64,000 nucleotides of DNA from positions 248,001-312,000 of the forward strand of contig JAHHII010000003.1 in NCBI GenBank assembly GCA_019358855.1, given 5' to 3'. The stretch is from Timaviella obliquedivisa GSE-PSE-MK23-08B. Its GTDB lineage: Bacteria > Cyanobacteriota > Cyanobacteriia > Elainellales > Elainellaceae. The notes beneath the pieces were generated by a model that was not told where the DNA came from, made no database searches, and was given only the letters and a program-made list of their open reading frames with translations. The position numbers and the translations under genes were made by a program. Positions 47,920 to 57,411 of this stretch are shown in pieces. Within the stretch, counting starts at the first letter, position 1. Each line of letters opens with the position of its first letter.

Positions 47920-48801
47920 TTAACCTGTCGTTAAGCTTATGGCGGAGGGCTTATTGCGGTGACGGATAGGTTTGGCAATTAAGGTGATGATGGTTACTTC
48001 GGGGGGGCAAAATAGCCGCCCAGGTGCATATGTGCCTAGTCCTCTATTGACATAAAGGGTGTTTGTGCCCACTGCGTGCAGACCTTCTGACCATTCCCAA
48101 TGACGCACAATACGGTTGCTTTTGCCTTGTGAAAATGGTAGCCACGGGTGGAGTAAGGGAGCTATGTGAGTTCTACCTAGCTCTAGCCATCTGACTATTG
48201 GTCCTAGCCCTGGAATAACAATTTGTCCGCCGTGGGTATGCCCAGAAAGTTGTAAATCGACTCGCCAAGCTTGTAGCGGCACGGCGCTGTCAGGATTGTG
48301 AGAAAGAACAAGCCGGGGAACGGAGGCGGGAATTTTGGGAAAAACAGAGGCAGGGTCAAATTCGCGTGACCAAAAGTCTGCTAAGCCCACTAGAGGAAAT
48401 TGTGTCCCCCAAGGATAGGCGATTTGATTCCAGAGAACATGAATACTGACCTGAGTTAAGGCGTTAGTCACCGTCGCTTTAAAGCCAGGTCGATAGTGGT
48501 CATGATTCCCTAATATGGCATAGATACCCAGTTGGCTTTGAAGCTGCTGAAGCGATCGCGCCAATGCTTCCATAGGTGCTGTGGAATCGGTAATGTAGTC
48601 ACCCGTTAACACAACTAGGTCAGGCTTGGCTTGGTTACTAGTGGCGATCGCCTCTGCCAACAGTTCGTCAGAGAGCCTGAGTCCGTCATAGTGCAAATCC
48701 GAGAGTTGCACGACCCTGGTTCCCTCTAAAGATTCGGGTAATCCAGCAATTTCAATCGTTAGTCTTTCAACAGCCAATGACCCTGCCAAAATCTTGTGCA
48801 T
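47920..48801 (-). CDS. Metallophosphoesterase, YkuE/CpdA-like
   Basis: The 293-residue product has the calcineurin-like two-metal set: Asp/His in VVQLSDLHYDGL, Asp in LVVLTGDYITD, Asn-His in YAILGNHDHYR, His in LVLSHNPD and His in LQLSGHTHGGQI. The family hydrolyses phosphoesters; the substrate cannot be told from sequence. There is no clear signal peptide. It is convergent with the wzc-like gene, 54 bp apart, with no strong terminator between them. Confidence 0.92.
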   Translation of the reverse strand: MHKILAGSLAVERLTIEIAGLPESLEGTRVVQLSDLHYDGLRLSDELLAEAIATSNQAKPDLVVLTGDYITDSTAPMEALARSLQQLQSQLGIYAILGNHDHYRPGFKATVTNALTQVSIHVLWNQIAYPWGTQFPLVGLADFWSREFDPASVFPKIPASVPRLVLSHNPDSAVPLQAWRVDLQLSGHTHGGQIVIPGLGPIVRWLELGRTHIAPLLHPWLPFSQGKSNRIVRHWEWSEGLHAVGTNTLYVNRGLGTYAPGRLFCPPEVTIITLIAKPIRHRNKPSAISLTTG

Positions 48802-49328
48802 AAAACCGAAGGTGACTCCTAATCATTAAATGAGATTGTCCTCCGCAGGAATGCAGTATTGCAGTCGCGTCTATGAGGAGCAAGCATTCAAAGTTTAGCC
48901 TCTGTGAAATGAGGTTGAGGTCAGGCAAACTAGATTTCTAAAGGTCGATTTAGGGGATTGACCTAGGTTTTGAGCAGGGCATTTGTATTCAGTAATACTT
49001 GATGTCTTAAATTTCTAAACACGGGTAATACTTTATACTTTTCATCGATCTAAGTTATTCGATACTCTGCCGATTTAAGATGTTCTTGCTGAATTTATTC
49101 GACACTGCCAAGATCCTGATAACTTTTATGCGAAACTGCACTAAGGCATACGTTTTCCGGCAATATAGGGCTGGGTAACTATCTACAGGCACACTTTATT
49201 TTTTGTCTACTCTTTGAATTTTTAAGTAGTTTGAATAAACTGAGTGGGAAGCATTGCTAAGGAATTAGGGCAAGTTCTAAAGTGTGCAGTTAATTTCGTG
49301 CCTACCTGAATGTAGAGACTTAAATTAG
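48802..49328. other. 527-bp AT-rich gap before the secretion operon
   Basis: No gene is seen. Two similar elements, TTATTCGATACTCTGCC (about 49055-49071) and TTATTCGACACTGCC (about 49095-49109), form a weak direct repeat. The region probably contains the promoter of the secretion operon. No terminator or riboswitch motif was found. Confidence 0.5.
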
Positions 49329-50078
49329 ATGGCTGTAGTTTTGCAAATTGATAATCGTTCAATCACGGCTGAAGAAGTCTTGCCTTTGCTGGCAGGTTAT
49401 CAAATGATGCCGCGATTGGTGCAGGAAATCTTAATTGACCAGGCGATCGCGCCTATTGAATGTACTCCTGAAGAAAATGCCCAGGCAACAGAATATTTCC
49501 AGACCCAAAATGAAATTACCTCAGAAGACGATCGCCAAGCTTGGTTAGGGCGATATGGTATGACTTCGCAACAGCTTGACTCCCTCGCCACACGGGATTT
49601 GCGAATTGACAAATTTAAACAAAAAGTTTGGGGACCGAAAGTCGAGTCTTACTTCCTCAGCCGTAAAAACCAGTTGGATAAAGTGATTTATTCGCTGATT
49701 CGCACTCAAGATGTAGGCATTGCCCAGGAAATTTATTTTCGGGTACTAGAAGGTGAACAAACCTTTGCCGAACTCGCACGCACTTATTCTCAGGGCCCGG
49801 AGGCACAAACCGATGGGTTAATTGGTCCGGTAGAACTAAGTGTGCCTCACCCTGTGTTGGCGCAATTATTGTCTCTGAGTCAGCCGGGTCAAATCAGTGC
49901 GCCGACTAGGGTTGGTGAGTGGCTAGTTTTGGTTCGTCTGGAGAAATTCATTCCGGCACAACTTGATGATCCAATGCGTCGTCGCTTACTTGATGAATGT
50001 TTTAACACTTGGCTTCAAGAACAACTCTCAAAGCTTCAGCCCCTAGCTACTCATACTCTCGCCCCCAGCGTCTCATGA
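49329..50078 (+). CDS. PpiC/SurA-type peptidyl-prolyl isomerase of the secretion operon
   Basis: The 249-residue product has a helical N-terminus (LPLLAGYQMMPRLVQEILID) and a parvulin-like domain at about 115-215 (VIYSLIRTQDVGIAQEIYF, GEQTFAELARTYSQGPEAQT, DGLIGPVELSVPHPVLAQLL, GEWLVLVRLEKF). It lacks an obvious signal peptide, so it may act in the cytoplasm or be exported another way. The stop overlaps the next gene's ATG by 4 bp (ATGA), so it is coupled to the exporter and probably helps fold or keep open its substrate. Confidence 0.85.
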   Translation: MAVVLQIDNRSITAEEVLPLLAGYQMMPRLVQEILIDQAIAPIECTPEENAQATEYFQTQNEITSEDDRQAWLGRYGMTSQQLDSLATRDLRIDKFKQKVWGPKVESYFLSRKNQLDKVIYSLIRTQDVGIAQEIYFRVLEGEQTFAELARTYSQGPEAQTDGLIGPVELSVPHPVLAQLLSLSQPGQISAPTRVGEWLVLVRLEKFIPAQLDDPMRRRLLDECFNTWLQEQLSKLQPLATHTLAPSVS

Positions 50079-53062
50079 CTTACACAAAATCTAGTGTCCA
50101 AGATTTTTTGGTGACTGTTCCCCCTTTCGACCAACTCTCTTCGACAGCCCTCGACTTTTTGACTGAGCGAATGCAAATGCTGCGCTATCGCATGGGGCAG
50201 GCGGTGCTAGTTCGGGACAAAATGCCTGCGCAAGTGTCGGTTCTATTTCAAGGGCATGTGCGATCGCTTGCCTACGATCCTCGGACACAGCGCCCCGTCA
50301 CTTTGGGCATTTTGAAGCCGGGAGACATTTTGGGCTGGGTAGGCTTAGTGAGAGGTGTGGCATGTGAAACGGCGATCGCTTCTACAGAAACGATTTGTCT
50401 CACCCTTTCTGCTGCTGACTTCATGCTGTTGTTAGAACGAGAGCCTGAACTAGCGATCGCCTTTCGTAAACAGTGTCCGCTGATTGAAGTTTTTGATTTA
50501 CTCGGTGCAGAGCTACATCGGCAAGCAAACGGAGATGCCAACCTGAAAGAACTGGCATTTCAAGCAGAAACCGAAGCCGTAGTTTGCAACATTCCCCCTG
50601 GCAAAATTCCTGTCCATCAGCTAGAGGCTGAGCGAATTTGGCTAGTGAGTGGCGGCGGCAAGGTGAACGACTTACCCGTTAGCAGTCGGATCGACACTGC
50701 CAGTGGCGCTGACCTAGAAGTGACGGGCGATCGGGCTGCCCGGCTGATTGGTTTTCCGGTGTCGATGACCGAGAAAATTGATACTGAGGAGTCCCTGGAT
50801 GAGGCACAAGCCGTCCATGCTGAAGTTGTAGATGTTGACATTCCCTACGCTCCCGATCGCCCACCAGAGCCAGATCCAGCGTATGGCAGAAATTTCAACG
50901 ATTCTAAAATTCCTCAAAGGTATCCCCACATTCGGGGGCGAGGGCAGTTAGATTCGGCAACGGCTTGTATTCAAATGCTTTGCCTACACCTCAATACGCC
51001 TTTCCGCAAAGACGTGATTCGGCGCGTGTTAGTCAATCAGCAAGAGCGCAGCGGCGAAATTTCCCTAGAGCTTTGTGGCGCAGTTTCTGAAATGTTGGGT
51101 CTGCACGCTCAGTTAGTTACTGTTCCCGCCAATGCCGTCGGTCGCTTAGAAGCGCCTGCCATGGTGATGTGGCAAGAAAATGTGGCGCTGTTGTATGAAG
51201 CCAGCGAGAAAGAACTGGTCATTGGTGTTCCCGAACTGGGCATCATTCGGCGCAAACCTTCTGAGTTCGCCTCGACCTGGGGCGATCGCGGCGAGGTTTT
51301 GCTGATTAAGCCAACCTCTCAAACGCCCCAAAAGCGCTTCAGCCTAGAGTGGTTTTTGCCTGCTGTGCAGAAACATCGGAAGGTGCTGTTTGAGGTATTT
51401 GTTGCTTCGTTTTTTGTGCAGCTTTTTGCCCTCGCCAATCCCCTCATGGTGCAGGTGATCATTGATAAGGTGATCGTTCAAAACAGTGCCGACACGCTGA
51501 ATGTGTTGGGGATCTTCTTAATTGGACTGGCGATCGCCGAAGCTATTCTCACCACTTTGCGAACCTACCTGTTTGTAGACACCACCAACCGTATCGACAT
51601 GACGCTGGGGTCAGAAATTATTGACCATCTGCTGCGTCTGCCTCTCCGCTACTTTGAAAAGCGCCCTGTGGGTGAACTGGCAACCCGAATTAACGAACTC
51701 GAAAACATTCGGAGTTTCTTGACGGGTACTGCTCTCACTGTAGTCCTGGATGCGATCTTCTCTGTGATCTACATCGTGGTCATGCTGTTCTATAGCTGGC
51801 TGCTGACGCTAGTGGCGTTGGCGACCGTGCCACTGTTTATTCTGCTAGCAGTCGTTGCTTCACCCCTAATTCGGAACCAACTCCGGGTCAAAGCCGAGCG
51901 CAACGCCGAAACCCAGTCTTACCTGGTAGAAGTTGTCTCTGGCATTCAGACTGTCAAAGCTCAAAACATGGAACTACGAGCTAGATGGCAGTGGCAGCAG
52001 CGCTACGGTCGCTATGTCAGCGCGGGCTTTAAAACAGTTCTGACTTCAACCACTGCGGGTTCAGCGAGTAACTTTCTGAACCAGCTTTCGGGTTTGCTGG
52101 TGCTGTGGGTAGGGGCTTCTTTGGTACTAGATCAGCAGATGTCTTTAGGTCAACTAATTGCCTTTCGGATTATCTCAGGCTACGTGACTAGCCCATTACT
52201 TCGATTGGCACAACTTTGGCAGAACTTCCAAGAAGTAGGGCTTTCCATTGAGCGCCTAAGCGACATTGTAGATGCTGCACCCGAAGCCAACGAACTCGAT
52301 CGCCAAAATATTCCCATGCCTCCGATCGTAGGAAACGTGCGGTTTGACGATGTGCTATTTCGGTTTGGCACAAGTGGGCCCTGGCAGCTTAACGGCGTAA
52401 GTTTGGATTTTGCCGCTGGCTCGTTTGTTGGCATCGTTGGGCAGAGCGGTTCGGGTAAAAGTACCATGATGAAGCTGCTGCCCCGCTTGTATGACTTAGA
52501 ATCTGGGCGGATTGTGATCGATGGTTACGACATTGCCAAGGTGGAGTTGTACTCGCTGCGGCAACAGGTCGGCATTGTGCCCCAAGATACGCTGTTATTC
52601 GATGGCTCTGTTCAGGAAAATATCGCCCTCACCTGCCCCAACGCCTCTTCCGATGAAATTATTAAGGCTGCTAAAGCGGCAGCGGCTCATGAATTCATCA
52701 TGGAGTTGCCCAATGGCTACAATACTAGGGTAGGAGAACGAGGTTCGGCTCTATCAGGGGGGCAGCGCCAACGCATTGCGATCGCTCGAACTGTTCTTCA
52801 GAACCCTAATTTACTGATTTTAGACGAAGCAACTAGCGCCCTAGATTACGACTCTGAACGCCAGGTTTGCCTCAATCTTGCTGAAGTGTTTGCCGATCGC
52901 ACCGTATTCTTCATTACGCACCGCTTAAGCACCATTAAAAATGCAGATGTGATTCTACTAATGGACAAAGGCTCAGCCGTTGAAATGGGCACCCACGATG
53001 AACTGATGGCATTGAAAGGACGGTACTTCTGTCTCTATCAACAACAAGAATCTGAAATGTAA
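50075..53062 (+). CDS. ABC exporter with N-terminal cNMP-binding and inactive C39-like domains
   Basis: The 995-residue product is a type I secretion inner-membrane ATPase. Residues about 10-130 are a cyclic-nucleotide-binding-like domain. About 290-420 is a C39-like peptidase region, but the active Cys is Ser (GQLDSATACIQML) and the catalytic His position reads ENVALLYE, so cleavage is unlikely. Six membrane helices follow (about 425-720). The ATPase has Walker A GQSGSGKSTMM, signature LSGGQRQRIAIAR, Walker B LLILDEATSALD and THRLSTIKNAD. ATG 50075 overlaps the previous stop; a frame from 50009 is an unlikely extension. It works with the HlyD-like adaptor. Confidence 0.93.
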   Translation: MTYTKSSVQDFLVTVPPFDQLSSTALDFLTERMQMLRYRMGQAVLVRDKMPAQVSVLFQGHVRSLAYDPRTQRPVTLGILKPGDILGWVGLVRGVACETAIASTETICLTLSAADFMLLLEREPELAIAFRKQCPLIEVFDLLGAELHRQANGDANLKELAFQAETEAVVCNIPPGKIPVHQLEAERIWLVSGGGKVNDLPVSSRIDTASGADLEVTGDRAARLIGFPVSMTEKIDTEESLDEAQAVHAEVVDVDIPYAPDRPPEPDPAYGRNFNDSKIPQRYPHIRGRGQLDSATACIQMLCLHLNTPFRKDVIRRVLVNQQERSGEISLELCGAVSEMLGLHAQLVTVPANAVGRLEAPAMVMWQENVALLYEASEKELVIGVPELGIIRRKPSEFASTWGDRGEVLLIKPTSQTPQKRFSLEWFLPAVQKHRKVLFEVFVASFFVQLFALANPLMVQVIIDKVIVQNSADTLNVLGIFLIGLAIAEAILTTLRTYLFVDTTNRIDMTLGSEIIDHLLRLPLRYFEKRPVGELATRINELENIRSFLTGTALTVVLDAIFSVIYIVVMLFYSWLLTLVALATVPLFILLAVVASPLIRNQLRVKAERNAETQSYLVEVVSGIQTVKAQNMELRARWQWQQRYGRYVSAGFKTVLTSTTAGSASNFLNQLSGLLVLWVGASLVLDQQMSLGQLIAFRIISGYVTSPLLRLAQLWQNFQEVGLSIERLSDIVDAAPEANELDRQNIPMPPIVGNVRFDDVLFRFGTSGPWQLNGVSLDFAAGSFVGIVGQSGSGKSTMMKLLPRLYDLESGRIVIDGYDIAKVELYSLRQQVGIVPQDTLLFDGSVQENIALTCPNASSDEIIKAAKAAAAHEFIMELPNGYNTRVGERGSALSGGQRQRIAIARTVLQNPNLLILDEATSALDYDSERQVCLNLAEVFADRTVFFITHRLSTIKNADVILLMDKGSAVEMGTHDELMALKGRYFCLYQQQESEM

Positions 53063-53119
53063 TATTGCTGCTCGCCCATCTCTCAGTTATCTACATCCCA
53101 GTTAAAGGAGGCTTCGGCA

Positions 53120-54703
53120 ATGGTTAATAAGCAAAACGGCAATGGCAATGGCGCTGGTAAAACGAATGGCAATGGCAACGGTAAAACCAATAGCTTAGGG
53201 CTGGCTTTAGCGACCGATCGCTCGACTAAAGTTCGGGTGGGTGCATCAGATGCAGGACAAATTACTCGTACCGAAGTCTTCGATCAGCCTGTTGTGTTGC
53301 AGCAAACTAACCTCTGGTCGCGGGCGATCGTTTGGGGAATTGTTGGCGTAACGTCCTTTATGCTCATTTGGGCTTCCTTTGCCAAAATTGACGAAGCCGT
53401 ACCTGCCCCCGGACAACTCAAGCCTCAAGGAAGTGTCCAGCCCGTCCAGGCTCCAGTCGGCGGCGTGGTGGAAGAAATCTTGGTCAAAGACGGTCAGCGA
53501 GTCAAGCGAGGCGATGTGCTGATTCGGATGGATACCACGGCGGCTGAGGCGGAACGGAGGTCAAGCCAACAGATCTTGGCATCTTTGGAGCGCCAAAATC
53601 AGTTCTATCGTTCTCAATTGGGTGGCGTTAATGCGCCTGCTGTGGGAGTCAATGTTCCTCCAGAAATTTTGGCGCTCGCTACCAATCGCGCTGCTTTAAT
53701 TGACGAAACCCGCTTGTACGAGGCTCAGCTTGGCGGCGATTCGACTGCTTCTGGGTTGTCGGCAGCGCAACGGGTGCGAATCCAGGCAGGCTTGCGGGAG
53801 TCAGACACGCGGTCTTCGGCGGCTCAGTTTGAGGTGGCTCAGTTGCAACAGCAGCTTAGCCAAGCCAAGAGCCAGCTTGTTGCTGCGCAAAAAAATCTCA
53901 CGATTGATGAAAGTATTTATGGACGGCTTAAGGAGCTTTCCATTCAAGGTGGCATTGGTACCCTCCAAGTCGATCGCCAGGAGCAGCAATTATTAGAGTC
54001 GCGCAATGAGGTCGATCGCCTGGTGCAAGAGATGGCGCGCCTAGAGTACGCGATCGCTGGAGCCAATGAGAAAATGCAAAATACAATGGCGGTGACCGAC
54101 ACCGACGTATTGGGCAAAATTGCCGAAAACCAAAAGCAGCTAGCCAGCATCGATACTCAGCTAAATAAAGCGATCGTGGATAACGACGCGCAAATTGCTG
54201 AACTTAAAAATAAGCTGAGTCAGACTTCGGTCACTTTAAAGTATCAAGAACTGCGCGCGCCAGTAGACGGCGTTGTGTTTGATATGAAAGCTAAAGGCAC
54301 TGGATTTGTTGCCACTACCAGCGAACCGATTGTGCAAATTGTGCCGGGTGATGGTCTGGTAGCTGAGGTCTATGTGACGAATGCGGATGTGGGTTTTGTC
54401 CGTCAAGGCATGATTGTCGATGTGCGGGTTGATTCGTTCCCGTTTAGTGAATTTGGGGATATCAAGGGCGAGGTGCTACAAATTGGCTCTGACGCTTTGC
54501 CACCCGACCCAGAGCATAATTTCTATCGCTTTCCCATCAAAATCAGGCTCGACAAACAGTATATTGAAACGGCTGGGCAACAGATTCCAATCCAGTCGGG
54601 GATGTCGGTGAGCGCCAATATCAAGATTCGTAAACGCACGGTGATGACGATTGTTACCGACCAGTTTACTCGCAAGGTCGATAGTTTCCAGAATGTACGG
54701 TAG
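53120..54703 (+). CDS. HlyD-family periplasmic adaptor
   Basis: The 527-residue product connects the ABC exporter to an outer-membrane channel. It has a polar repeat-like N-terminus (NGNGNGAGKTNGNGNGKTN), one membrane helix (IVWGIVGVTSFMLIWASFA), a lipoyl half (VQAPVGGVVEEILVKDGQRV), long coiled-coil hairpins (about 150-380), a second lipoyl half (LRAPVDGVVFDMKAKGTGF) and a beta-barrel with the HlyD C-terminal pattern. An AAAGGAGG site lies before the ATG. It lies 57 bp after the exporter. The TolC-like partner is not in the window. Confidence 0.93.
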   Translation: MVNKQNGNGNGAGKTNGNGNGKTNSLGLALATDRSTKVRVGASDAGQITRTEVFDQPVVLQQTNLWSRAIVWGIVGVTSFMLIWASFAKIDEAVPAPGQLKPQGSVQPVQAPVGGVVEEILVKDGQRVKRGDVLIRMDTTAAEAERRSSQQILASLERQNQFYRSQLGGVNAPAVGVNVPPEILALATNRAALIDETRLYEAQLGGDSTASGLSAAQRVRIQAGLRESDTRSSAAQFEVAQLQQQLSQAKSQLVAAQKNLTIDESIYGRLKELSIQGGIGTLQVDRQEQQLLESRNEVDRLVQEMARLEYAIAGANEKMQNTMAVTDTDVLGKIAENQKQLASIDTQLNKAIVDNDAQIAELKNKLSQTSVTLKYQELRAPVDGVVFDMKAKGTGFVATTSEPIVQIVPGDGLVAEVYVTNADVGFVRQGMIVDVRVDSFPFSEFGDIKGEVLQIGSDALPPDPEHNFYRFPIKIRLDKQYIETAGQQIPIQSGMSVSANIKIRKRTVMTIVTDQFTRKVDSFQNVR

Positions 54704-54744
54704 AGGTGGATATTTTGGAGACTGAACTTAATCTCTAGAAACTT

Positions 54745-55386
54745 GTGATTGAAACTTTTAAAGCTGCAAAGGTAACGTGGCTACTCTTAACGCTGTTGTC
54801 TGCTCCGGCGATCGCCCACAACGTTGAGATTGCTGGAGAGATTGCTGGAACCTGGCATATTGAGCCTGACCACAATCCTAGAGCGGGAGAGCCTGCGAAA
54901 GTTTGGGTGGCTTTGACGCGGAAAGGGGGCGAGATTCTGCCCTTGGAACAGGCAAATTGCAACCTAGCAGTCTACTCGCAGCCCGATAAAGATGGCGATC
55001 CGCCCATTCTACAGCCGCCGTTGAAAGCGATCGCGGTTGAGGAATATCAGGGAATTCCAGGAACAGATGTGGTTTTCCCGGCGCCAGGGCTGTATGAAAT
55101 GAAATTGAACTGTACGCCCAAAACCGCAGGCACATTTGAAGCGTTTGAGATGCAGTCTGAAGTAACAGTGGCAGCAGGAACTGCCCAAAACTTGCCCCTG
55201 CCACAAAACTCACCCATGCCAACAGTGGCGCAGTCTCCTCAGAATCGAGTCGATACCGATCGCTCAGATGAGGTGCACAGCAGTAAGCCGTCTGATCAGC
55301 AGGGAACAGTAATTTTTTGGGCGATTCCCATTGTTCTAGGATTGGGGTTTCTAAAGGTTTTGTCCGATCGCTCGACAAAATCTTAA
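54745..55386 (+). CDS. Exported protein with C-terminal membrane anchor, unknown function
   Basis: The 213-residue product uses a GTG start 41 bp after the adaptor gene. It has a signal peptide (AAKVTWLLLTLLSAPAIAHN), an extracytoplasmic beta-rich domain (HIEPDHNPRAGEPAKVWVAL, PAPGLYEMKLNCTPKTAG) and a single C-terminal helix (VIFWAIPIVLGLGFLKVL). The layout resembles FixH/YtkA-like or copper-linked exported proteins, but I do not assign a family. Place at the end of the secretion operon suggests a role there or coincidental colocation. It is convergent with mutY, 2 bp apart. Confidence 0.75.
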   Translation: MIETFKAAKVTWLLLTLLSAPAIAHNVEIAGEIAGTWHIEPDHNPRAGEPAKVWVALTRKGGEILPLEQANCNLAVYSQPDKDGDPPILQPPLKAIAVEEYQGIPGTDVVFPAPGLYEMKLNCTPKTAGTFEAFEMQSEVTVAAGTAQNLPLPQNSPMPTVAQSPQNRVDTDRSDEVHSSKPSDQQGTVIFWAIPIVLGLGFLKVLSDRSTKS

Positions 55387-55388
55387 CC

Positions 55389-56456
55389 TTATCCTTCACC
55401 GCGAATTGCCTCAATAATTCGCACATTGGCTTGGGGAAAGGGAAAGTGGTCTAGATCTTCGACAGTAACCCAACGGATTTCTTCACATTCAAGGGGTTGG
55501 GGAATGCCGCTGAGGAACTGGCAGTGGTGAACGTTAAGAGTAACGCGGAAATGGCTGTAGGCATGATCGAGGGTGATAAGGCGATCGCCAACGGTAATTT
55601 CAATGCCTAACTCTTCACGTATTTCTCGAATAATGCACTCTTCTATGGTTTCCCCGGATTCTACTTTGCCCCCCGGAAATTCCCAGAGTCCGCCCAGTAG
55701 CCCTTCTTGACGACGGCGATCGATTAAAATTTGTCCTTGCTCGTTCCAAATGACAGCAACGCCAATCGATTTATGAGGAATAGCAGCACGGCTTTCAGTC
55801 ATAGGAATTTCGGATTGTTTGTTCAAATTGTAAGCCTGACAGTGCGTTTGCCAGGGGCAACAGAAGCAAGATGGATGTTTGGGTGTGCAAACGGTTGCAC
55901 CCAGATCCATTAAGGCTTGATTGAAGTCGCGGGGGTACTGCGGGTCGAGCAGTTCGGTAGAGTGCTGCCATAAAGTGCTCAGAGCTTTGTGAGGCGGCAC
56001 AGGCAGGGCAATAAGACGAGCGAGAACTCGTTTAACGTTGCCATCCAAAATCGGCGTAGCTTGGTTAAATGACGCGCTAAGAATACCGCCCGCAGTGGTT
56101 CGTCCGATGCCCGGTAAAGTCGTGACGATCGCCAGGTCAGTGGGAAAAATGCCGTTGTGGTGAGTCGCAATAATTTGTGCCGCGCGGTGCAGGTTGCGGG
56201 CGCGGGCATAATACCCTAAGCCTTGCCAAGCTTTAAGGACTTGCTGTTGGTCGGCGGCGGCAAGTGGAGCGATCGCCGGGAACCAGTCTAGCCATCTTTC
56301 GTAGTACGGAATAACCGTTTTGACCTGGGTTTGTTGTAGCATGACTTCCGAGATCCAGATGGCGTAGGGATCTTGGGTTTTTCGCCAAGGCAAAATCCGA
56401 CCAGCAGTAGCGTACCAGTCGAGTAACGATTGACGGAGGCGAAGAACTTGCAACAT
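55389..56456 (-). CDS. mutY: A/G-specific adenine glycosylase MutY
   Basis: MutY removes adenine mispaired with 8-oxoguanine. The 355-residue product has the helix-hairpin-helix LPGIGRTTAGGIL with catalytic Asp in ILDGNVKRVLAR, the [4Fe-4S] ligands Cys-x6-Cys-x2-Cys-x5-Cys in CTPKHPSCFCCPWQTHC, and a C-terminal NUDIX-like domain (WEFPGGKVESGETIEE) for 8-oxoG recognition. All key residues are present. ATG 56456 gives MLQVLRLRQSLLDWYA, a normal MutY start; a longer frame opens at 56501. It is convergent with the exported-protein gene and divergent from grxC. Confidence 0.96.
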   Translation of the reverse strand: MLQVLRLRQSLLDWYATAGRILPWRKTQDPYAIWISEVMLQQTQVKTVIPYYERWLDWFPAIAPLAAADQQQVLKAWQGLGYYARARNLHRAAQIIATHHNGIFPTDLAIVTTLPGIGRTTAGGILSASFNQATPILDGNVKRVLARLIALPVPPHKALSTLWQHSTELLDPQYPRDFNQALMDLGATVCTPKHPSCFCCPWQTHCQAYNLNKQSEIPMTESRAAIPHKSIGVAVIWNEQGQILIDRRRQEGLLGGLWEFPGGKVESGETIEECIIREIREELGIEITVGDRLITLDHAYSHFRVTLNVHHCQFLSGIPQPLECEEIRWVTVEDLDHFPFPQANVRIIEAIRGEG

Positions 56457-56573
56457 GAACCAAAAGTAGGAAGCAGATTTGCTGCGATCGCCAGCGATCA
56501 TCAGTCTGCCATATCGTTAGTCTGCTATATCGTCAGCCTACGTCTAAAATGATCATTAGCGCTAGTGAAAACC

Positions 56574-56882
56574 ATGCTGAATTCAATCAACTCGCTTCTC
56601 GGTCGTCATCCCGAAAAAATGACTGCCAACGTAGAGATTTACACCTGGCAAACTTGCCCCTTCTGCATCCGTGCCAAAATGCTACTGAAGTGGAAAGGAG
56701 TAAAGTTCACAGAATATAAAATTGATGGTGATGAAACAGCCCGATCGCAAATGGCTGAGCGATCGCAAGGCAAACGTTCCGTTCCACAGATTTTTGTTAA
56801 CCAGCAGCATATTGGCGGCTGTGATGATTTGTATCGGTTAGATGGACAGGGCAAGCTTGATCCGCTGCTGATGGAGGGCTAG
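56574..56882 (+). CDS. grxC: Glutaredoxin 3
   Basis: Glutaredoxin reduces protein disulphides and mixed disulphides with glutathione in the cytoplasm. The roughly 102-residue product has the active site TWQTCPFCIRAKMLL, the cis-Pro loop RSVPQIFVNQQHIGGCDDLY and the usual length when an 18-residue N-terminal stretch is included. Starts at GTG 56565, ATG 56574 or ATG 56619 are all possible; the last gives the minimal 87-residue fold. It diverges from mutY and is followed by tadA, whose N-terminal coding begins just after the grxC stop. Confidence 0.95.
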   Translation: MLNSINSLLGRHPEKMTANVEIYTWQTCPFCIRAKMLLKWKGVKFTEYKIDGDETARSQMAERSQGKRSVPQIFVNQQHIGGCDDLYRLDGQGKLDPLLMEG

Positions 56883-56949
56883 AGCGATCGAACCCCAGAT
56901 TCCGCTGCCTCTAATTGAACATCCCGACTATTTAAAGCACCGTGCCTGG

Positions 56950-57411
56950 ATGAAACGGGCGATCGCGCTTGCCGCTGCTGCCGGAGCCGCTGGAGAAGTA
57001 CCCGTTGGCGCTGTAGTAGTAGATGCCCAGAGTAATCTCATTGCTGAGGGCGAAAACCGCCGCGAACGAGATCATGATCCCACTGCTCACGCGGAAATAT
57101 TGGCACTGCGATCGGCGGGTCAAGCCTTGCAGTCCTGGCACTTAGAACAATGCACACTCTATGTCACGCTCGAACCCTGCCCCATGTGTGCAGGCGCACT
57201 CATCAATGCTCGATTAGGGCTATTAATCTATGGGGCAGACGATCCGAAAGCGGGAGCAGTTCGCACAGTTACTAATTTGCCAGACAGTGCGTGTTCTAAT
57301 CATCGTTTGCGGGTGATGGGGGGAATTCTAGAGACGGCTTGCCGACAACAGTTGCAGGACTGGTTTCAGCAAAGACGACACGCTAGTAAAAGCGATCGTC
57401 CTTTAGCTTGA
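56950..57411 (+). CDS. tadA: tRNA(Arg) adenosine(34) deaminase TadA
   Basis: TadA converts adenosine to inosine at the wobble position of tRNA-Arg. The product from ATG 56950 is 153 residues with the zinc/catalytic HAEILAL, PCPMCAGALI and GADDPKAGAVRTV. The open frame continues upstream of this ATG to about 56872 and encodes PLIEHPDYLKHRAW, which resembles the N-termini of other TadA proteins. No ATG, GTG or TTG is there, so translation may start at a rare codon such as CTG 56905 or ATT 56914. The end overlaps the convergent DUF760 gene by 9 bp. Confidence 0.93.
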   Translation: MKRAIALAAAAGAAGEVPVGAVVVDAQSNLIAEGENRRERDHDPTAHAEILALRSAGQALQSWHLEQCTLYVTLEPCPMCAGALINARLGLLIYGADDPKAGAVRTVTNLPDSACSNHRLRVMGGILETACRQQLQDWFQQRRHASKSDRPLA

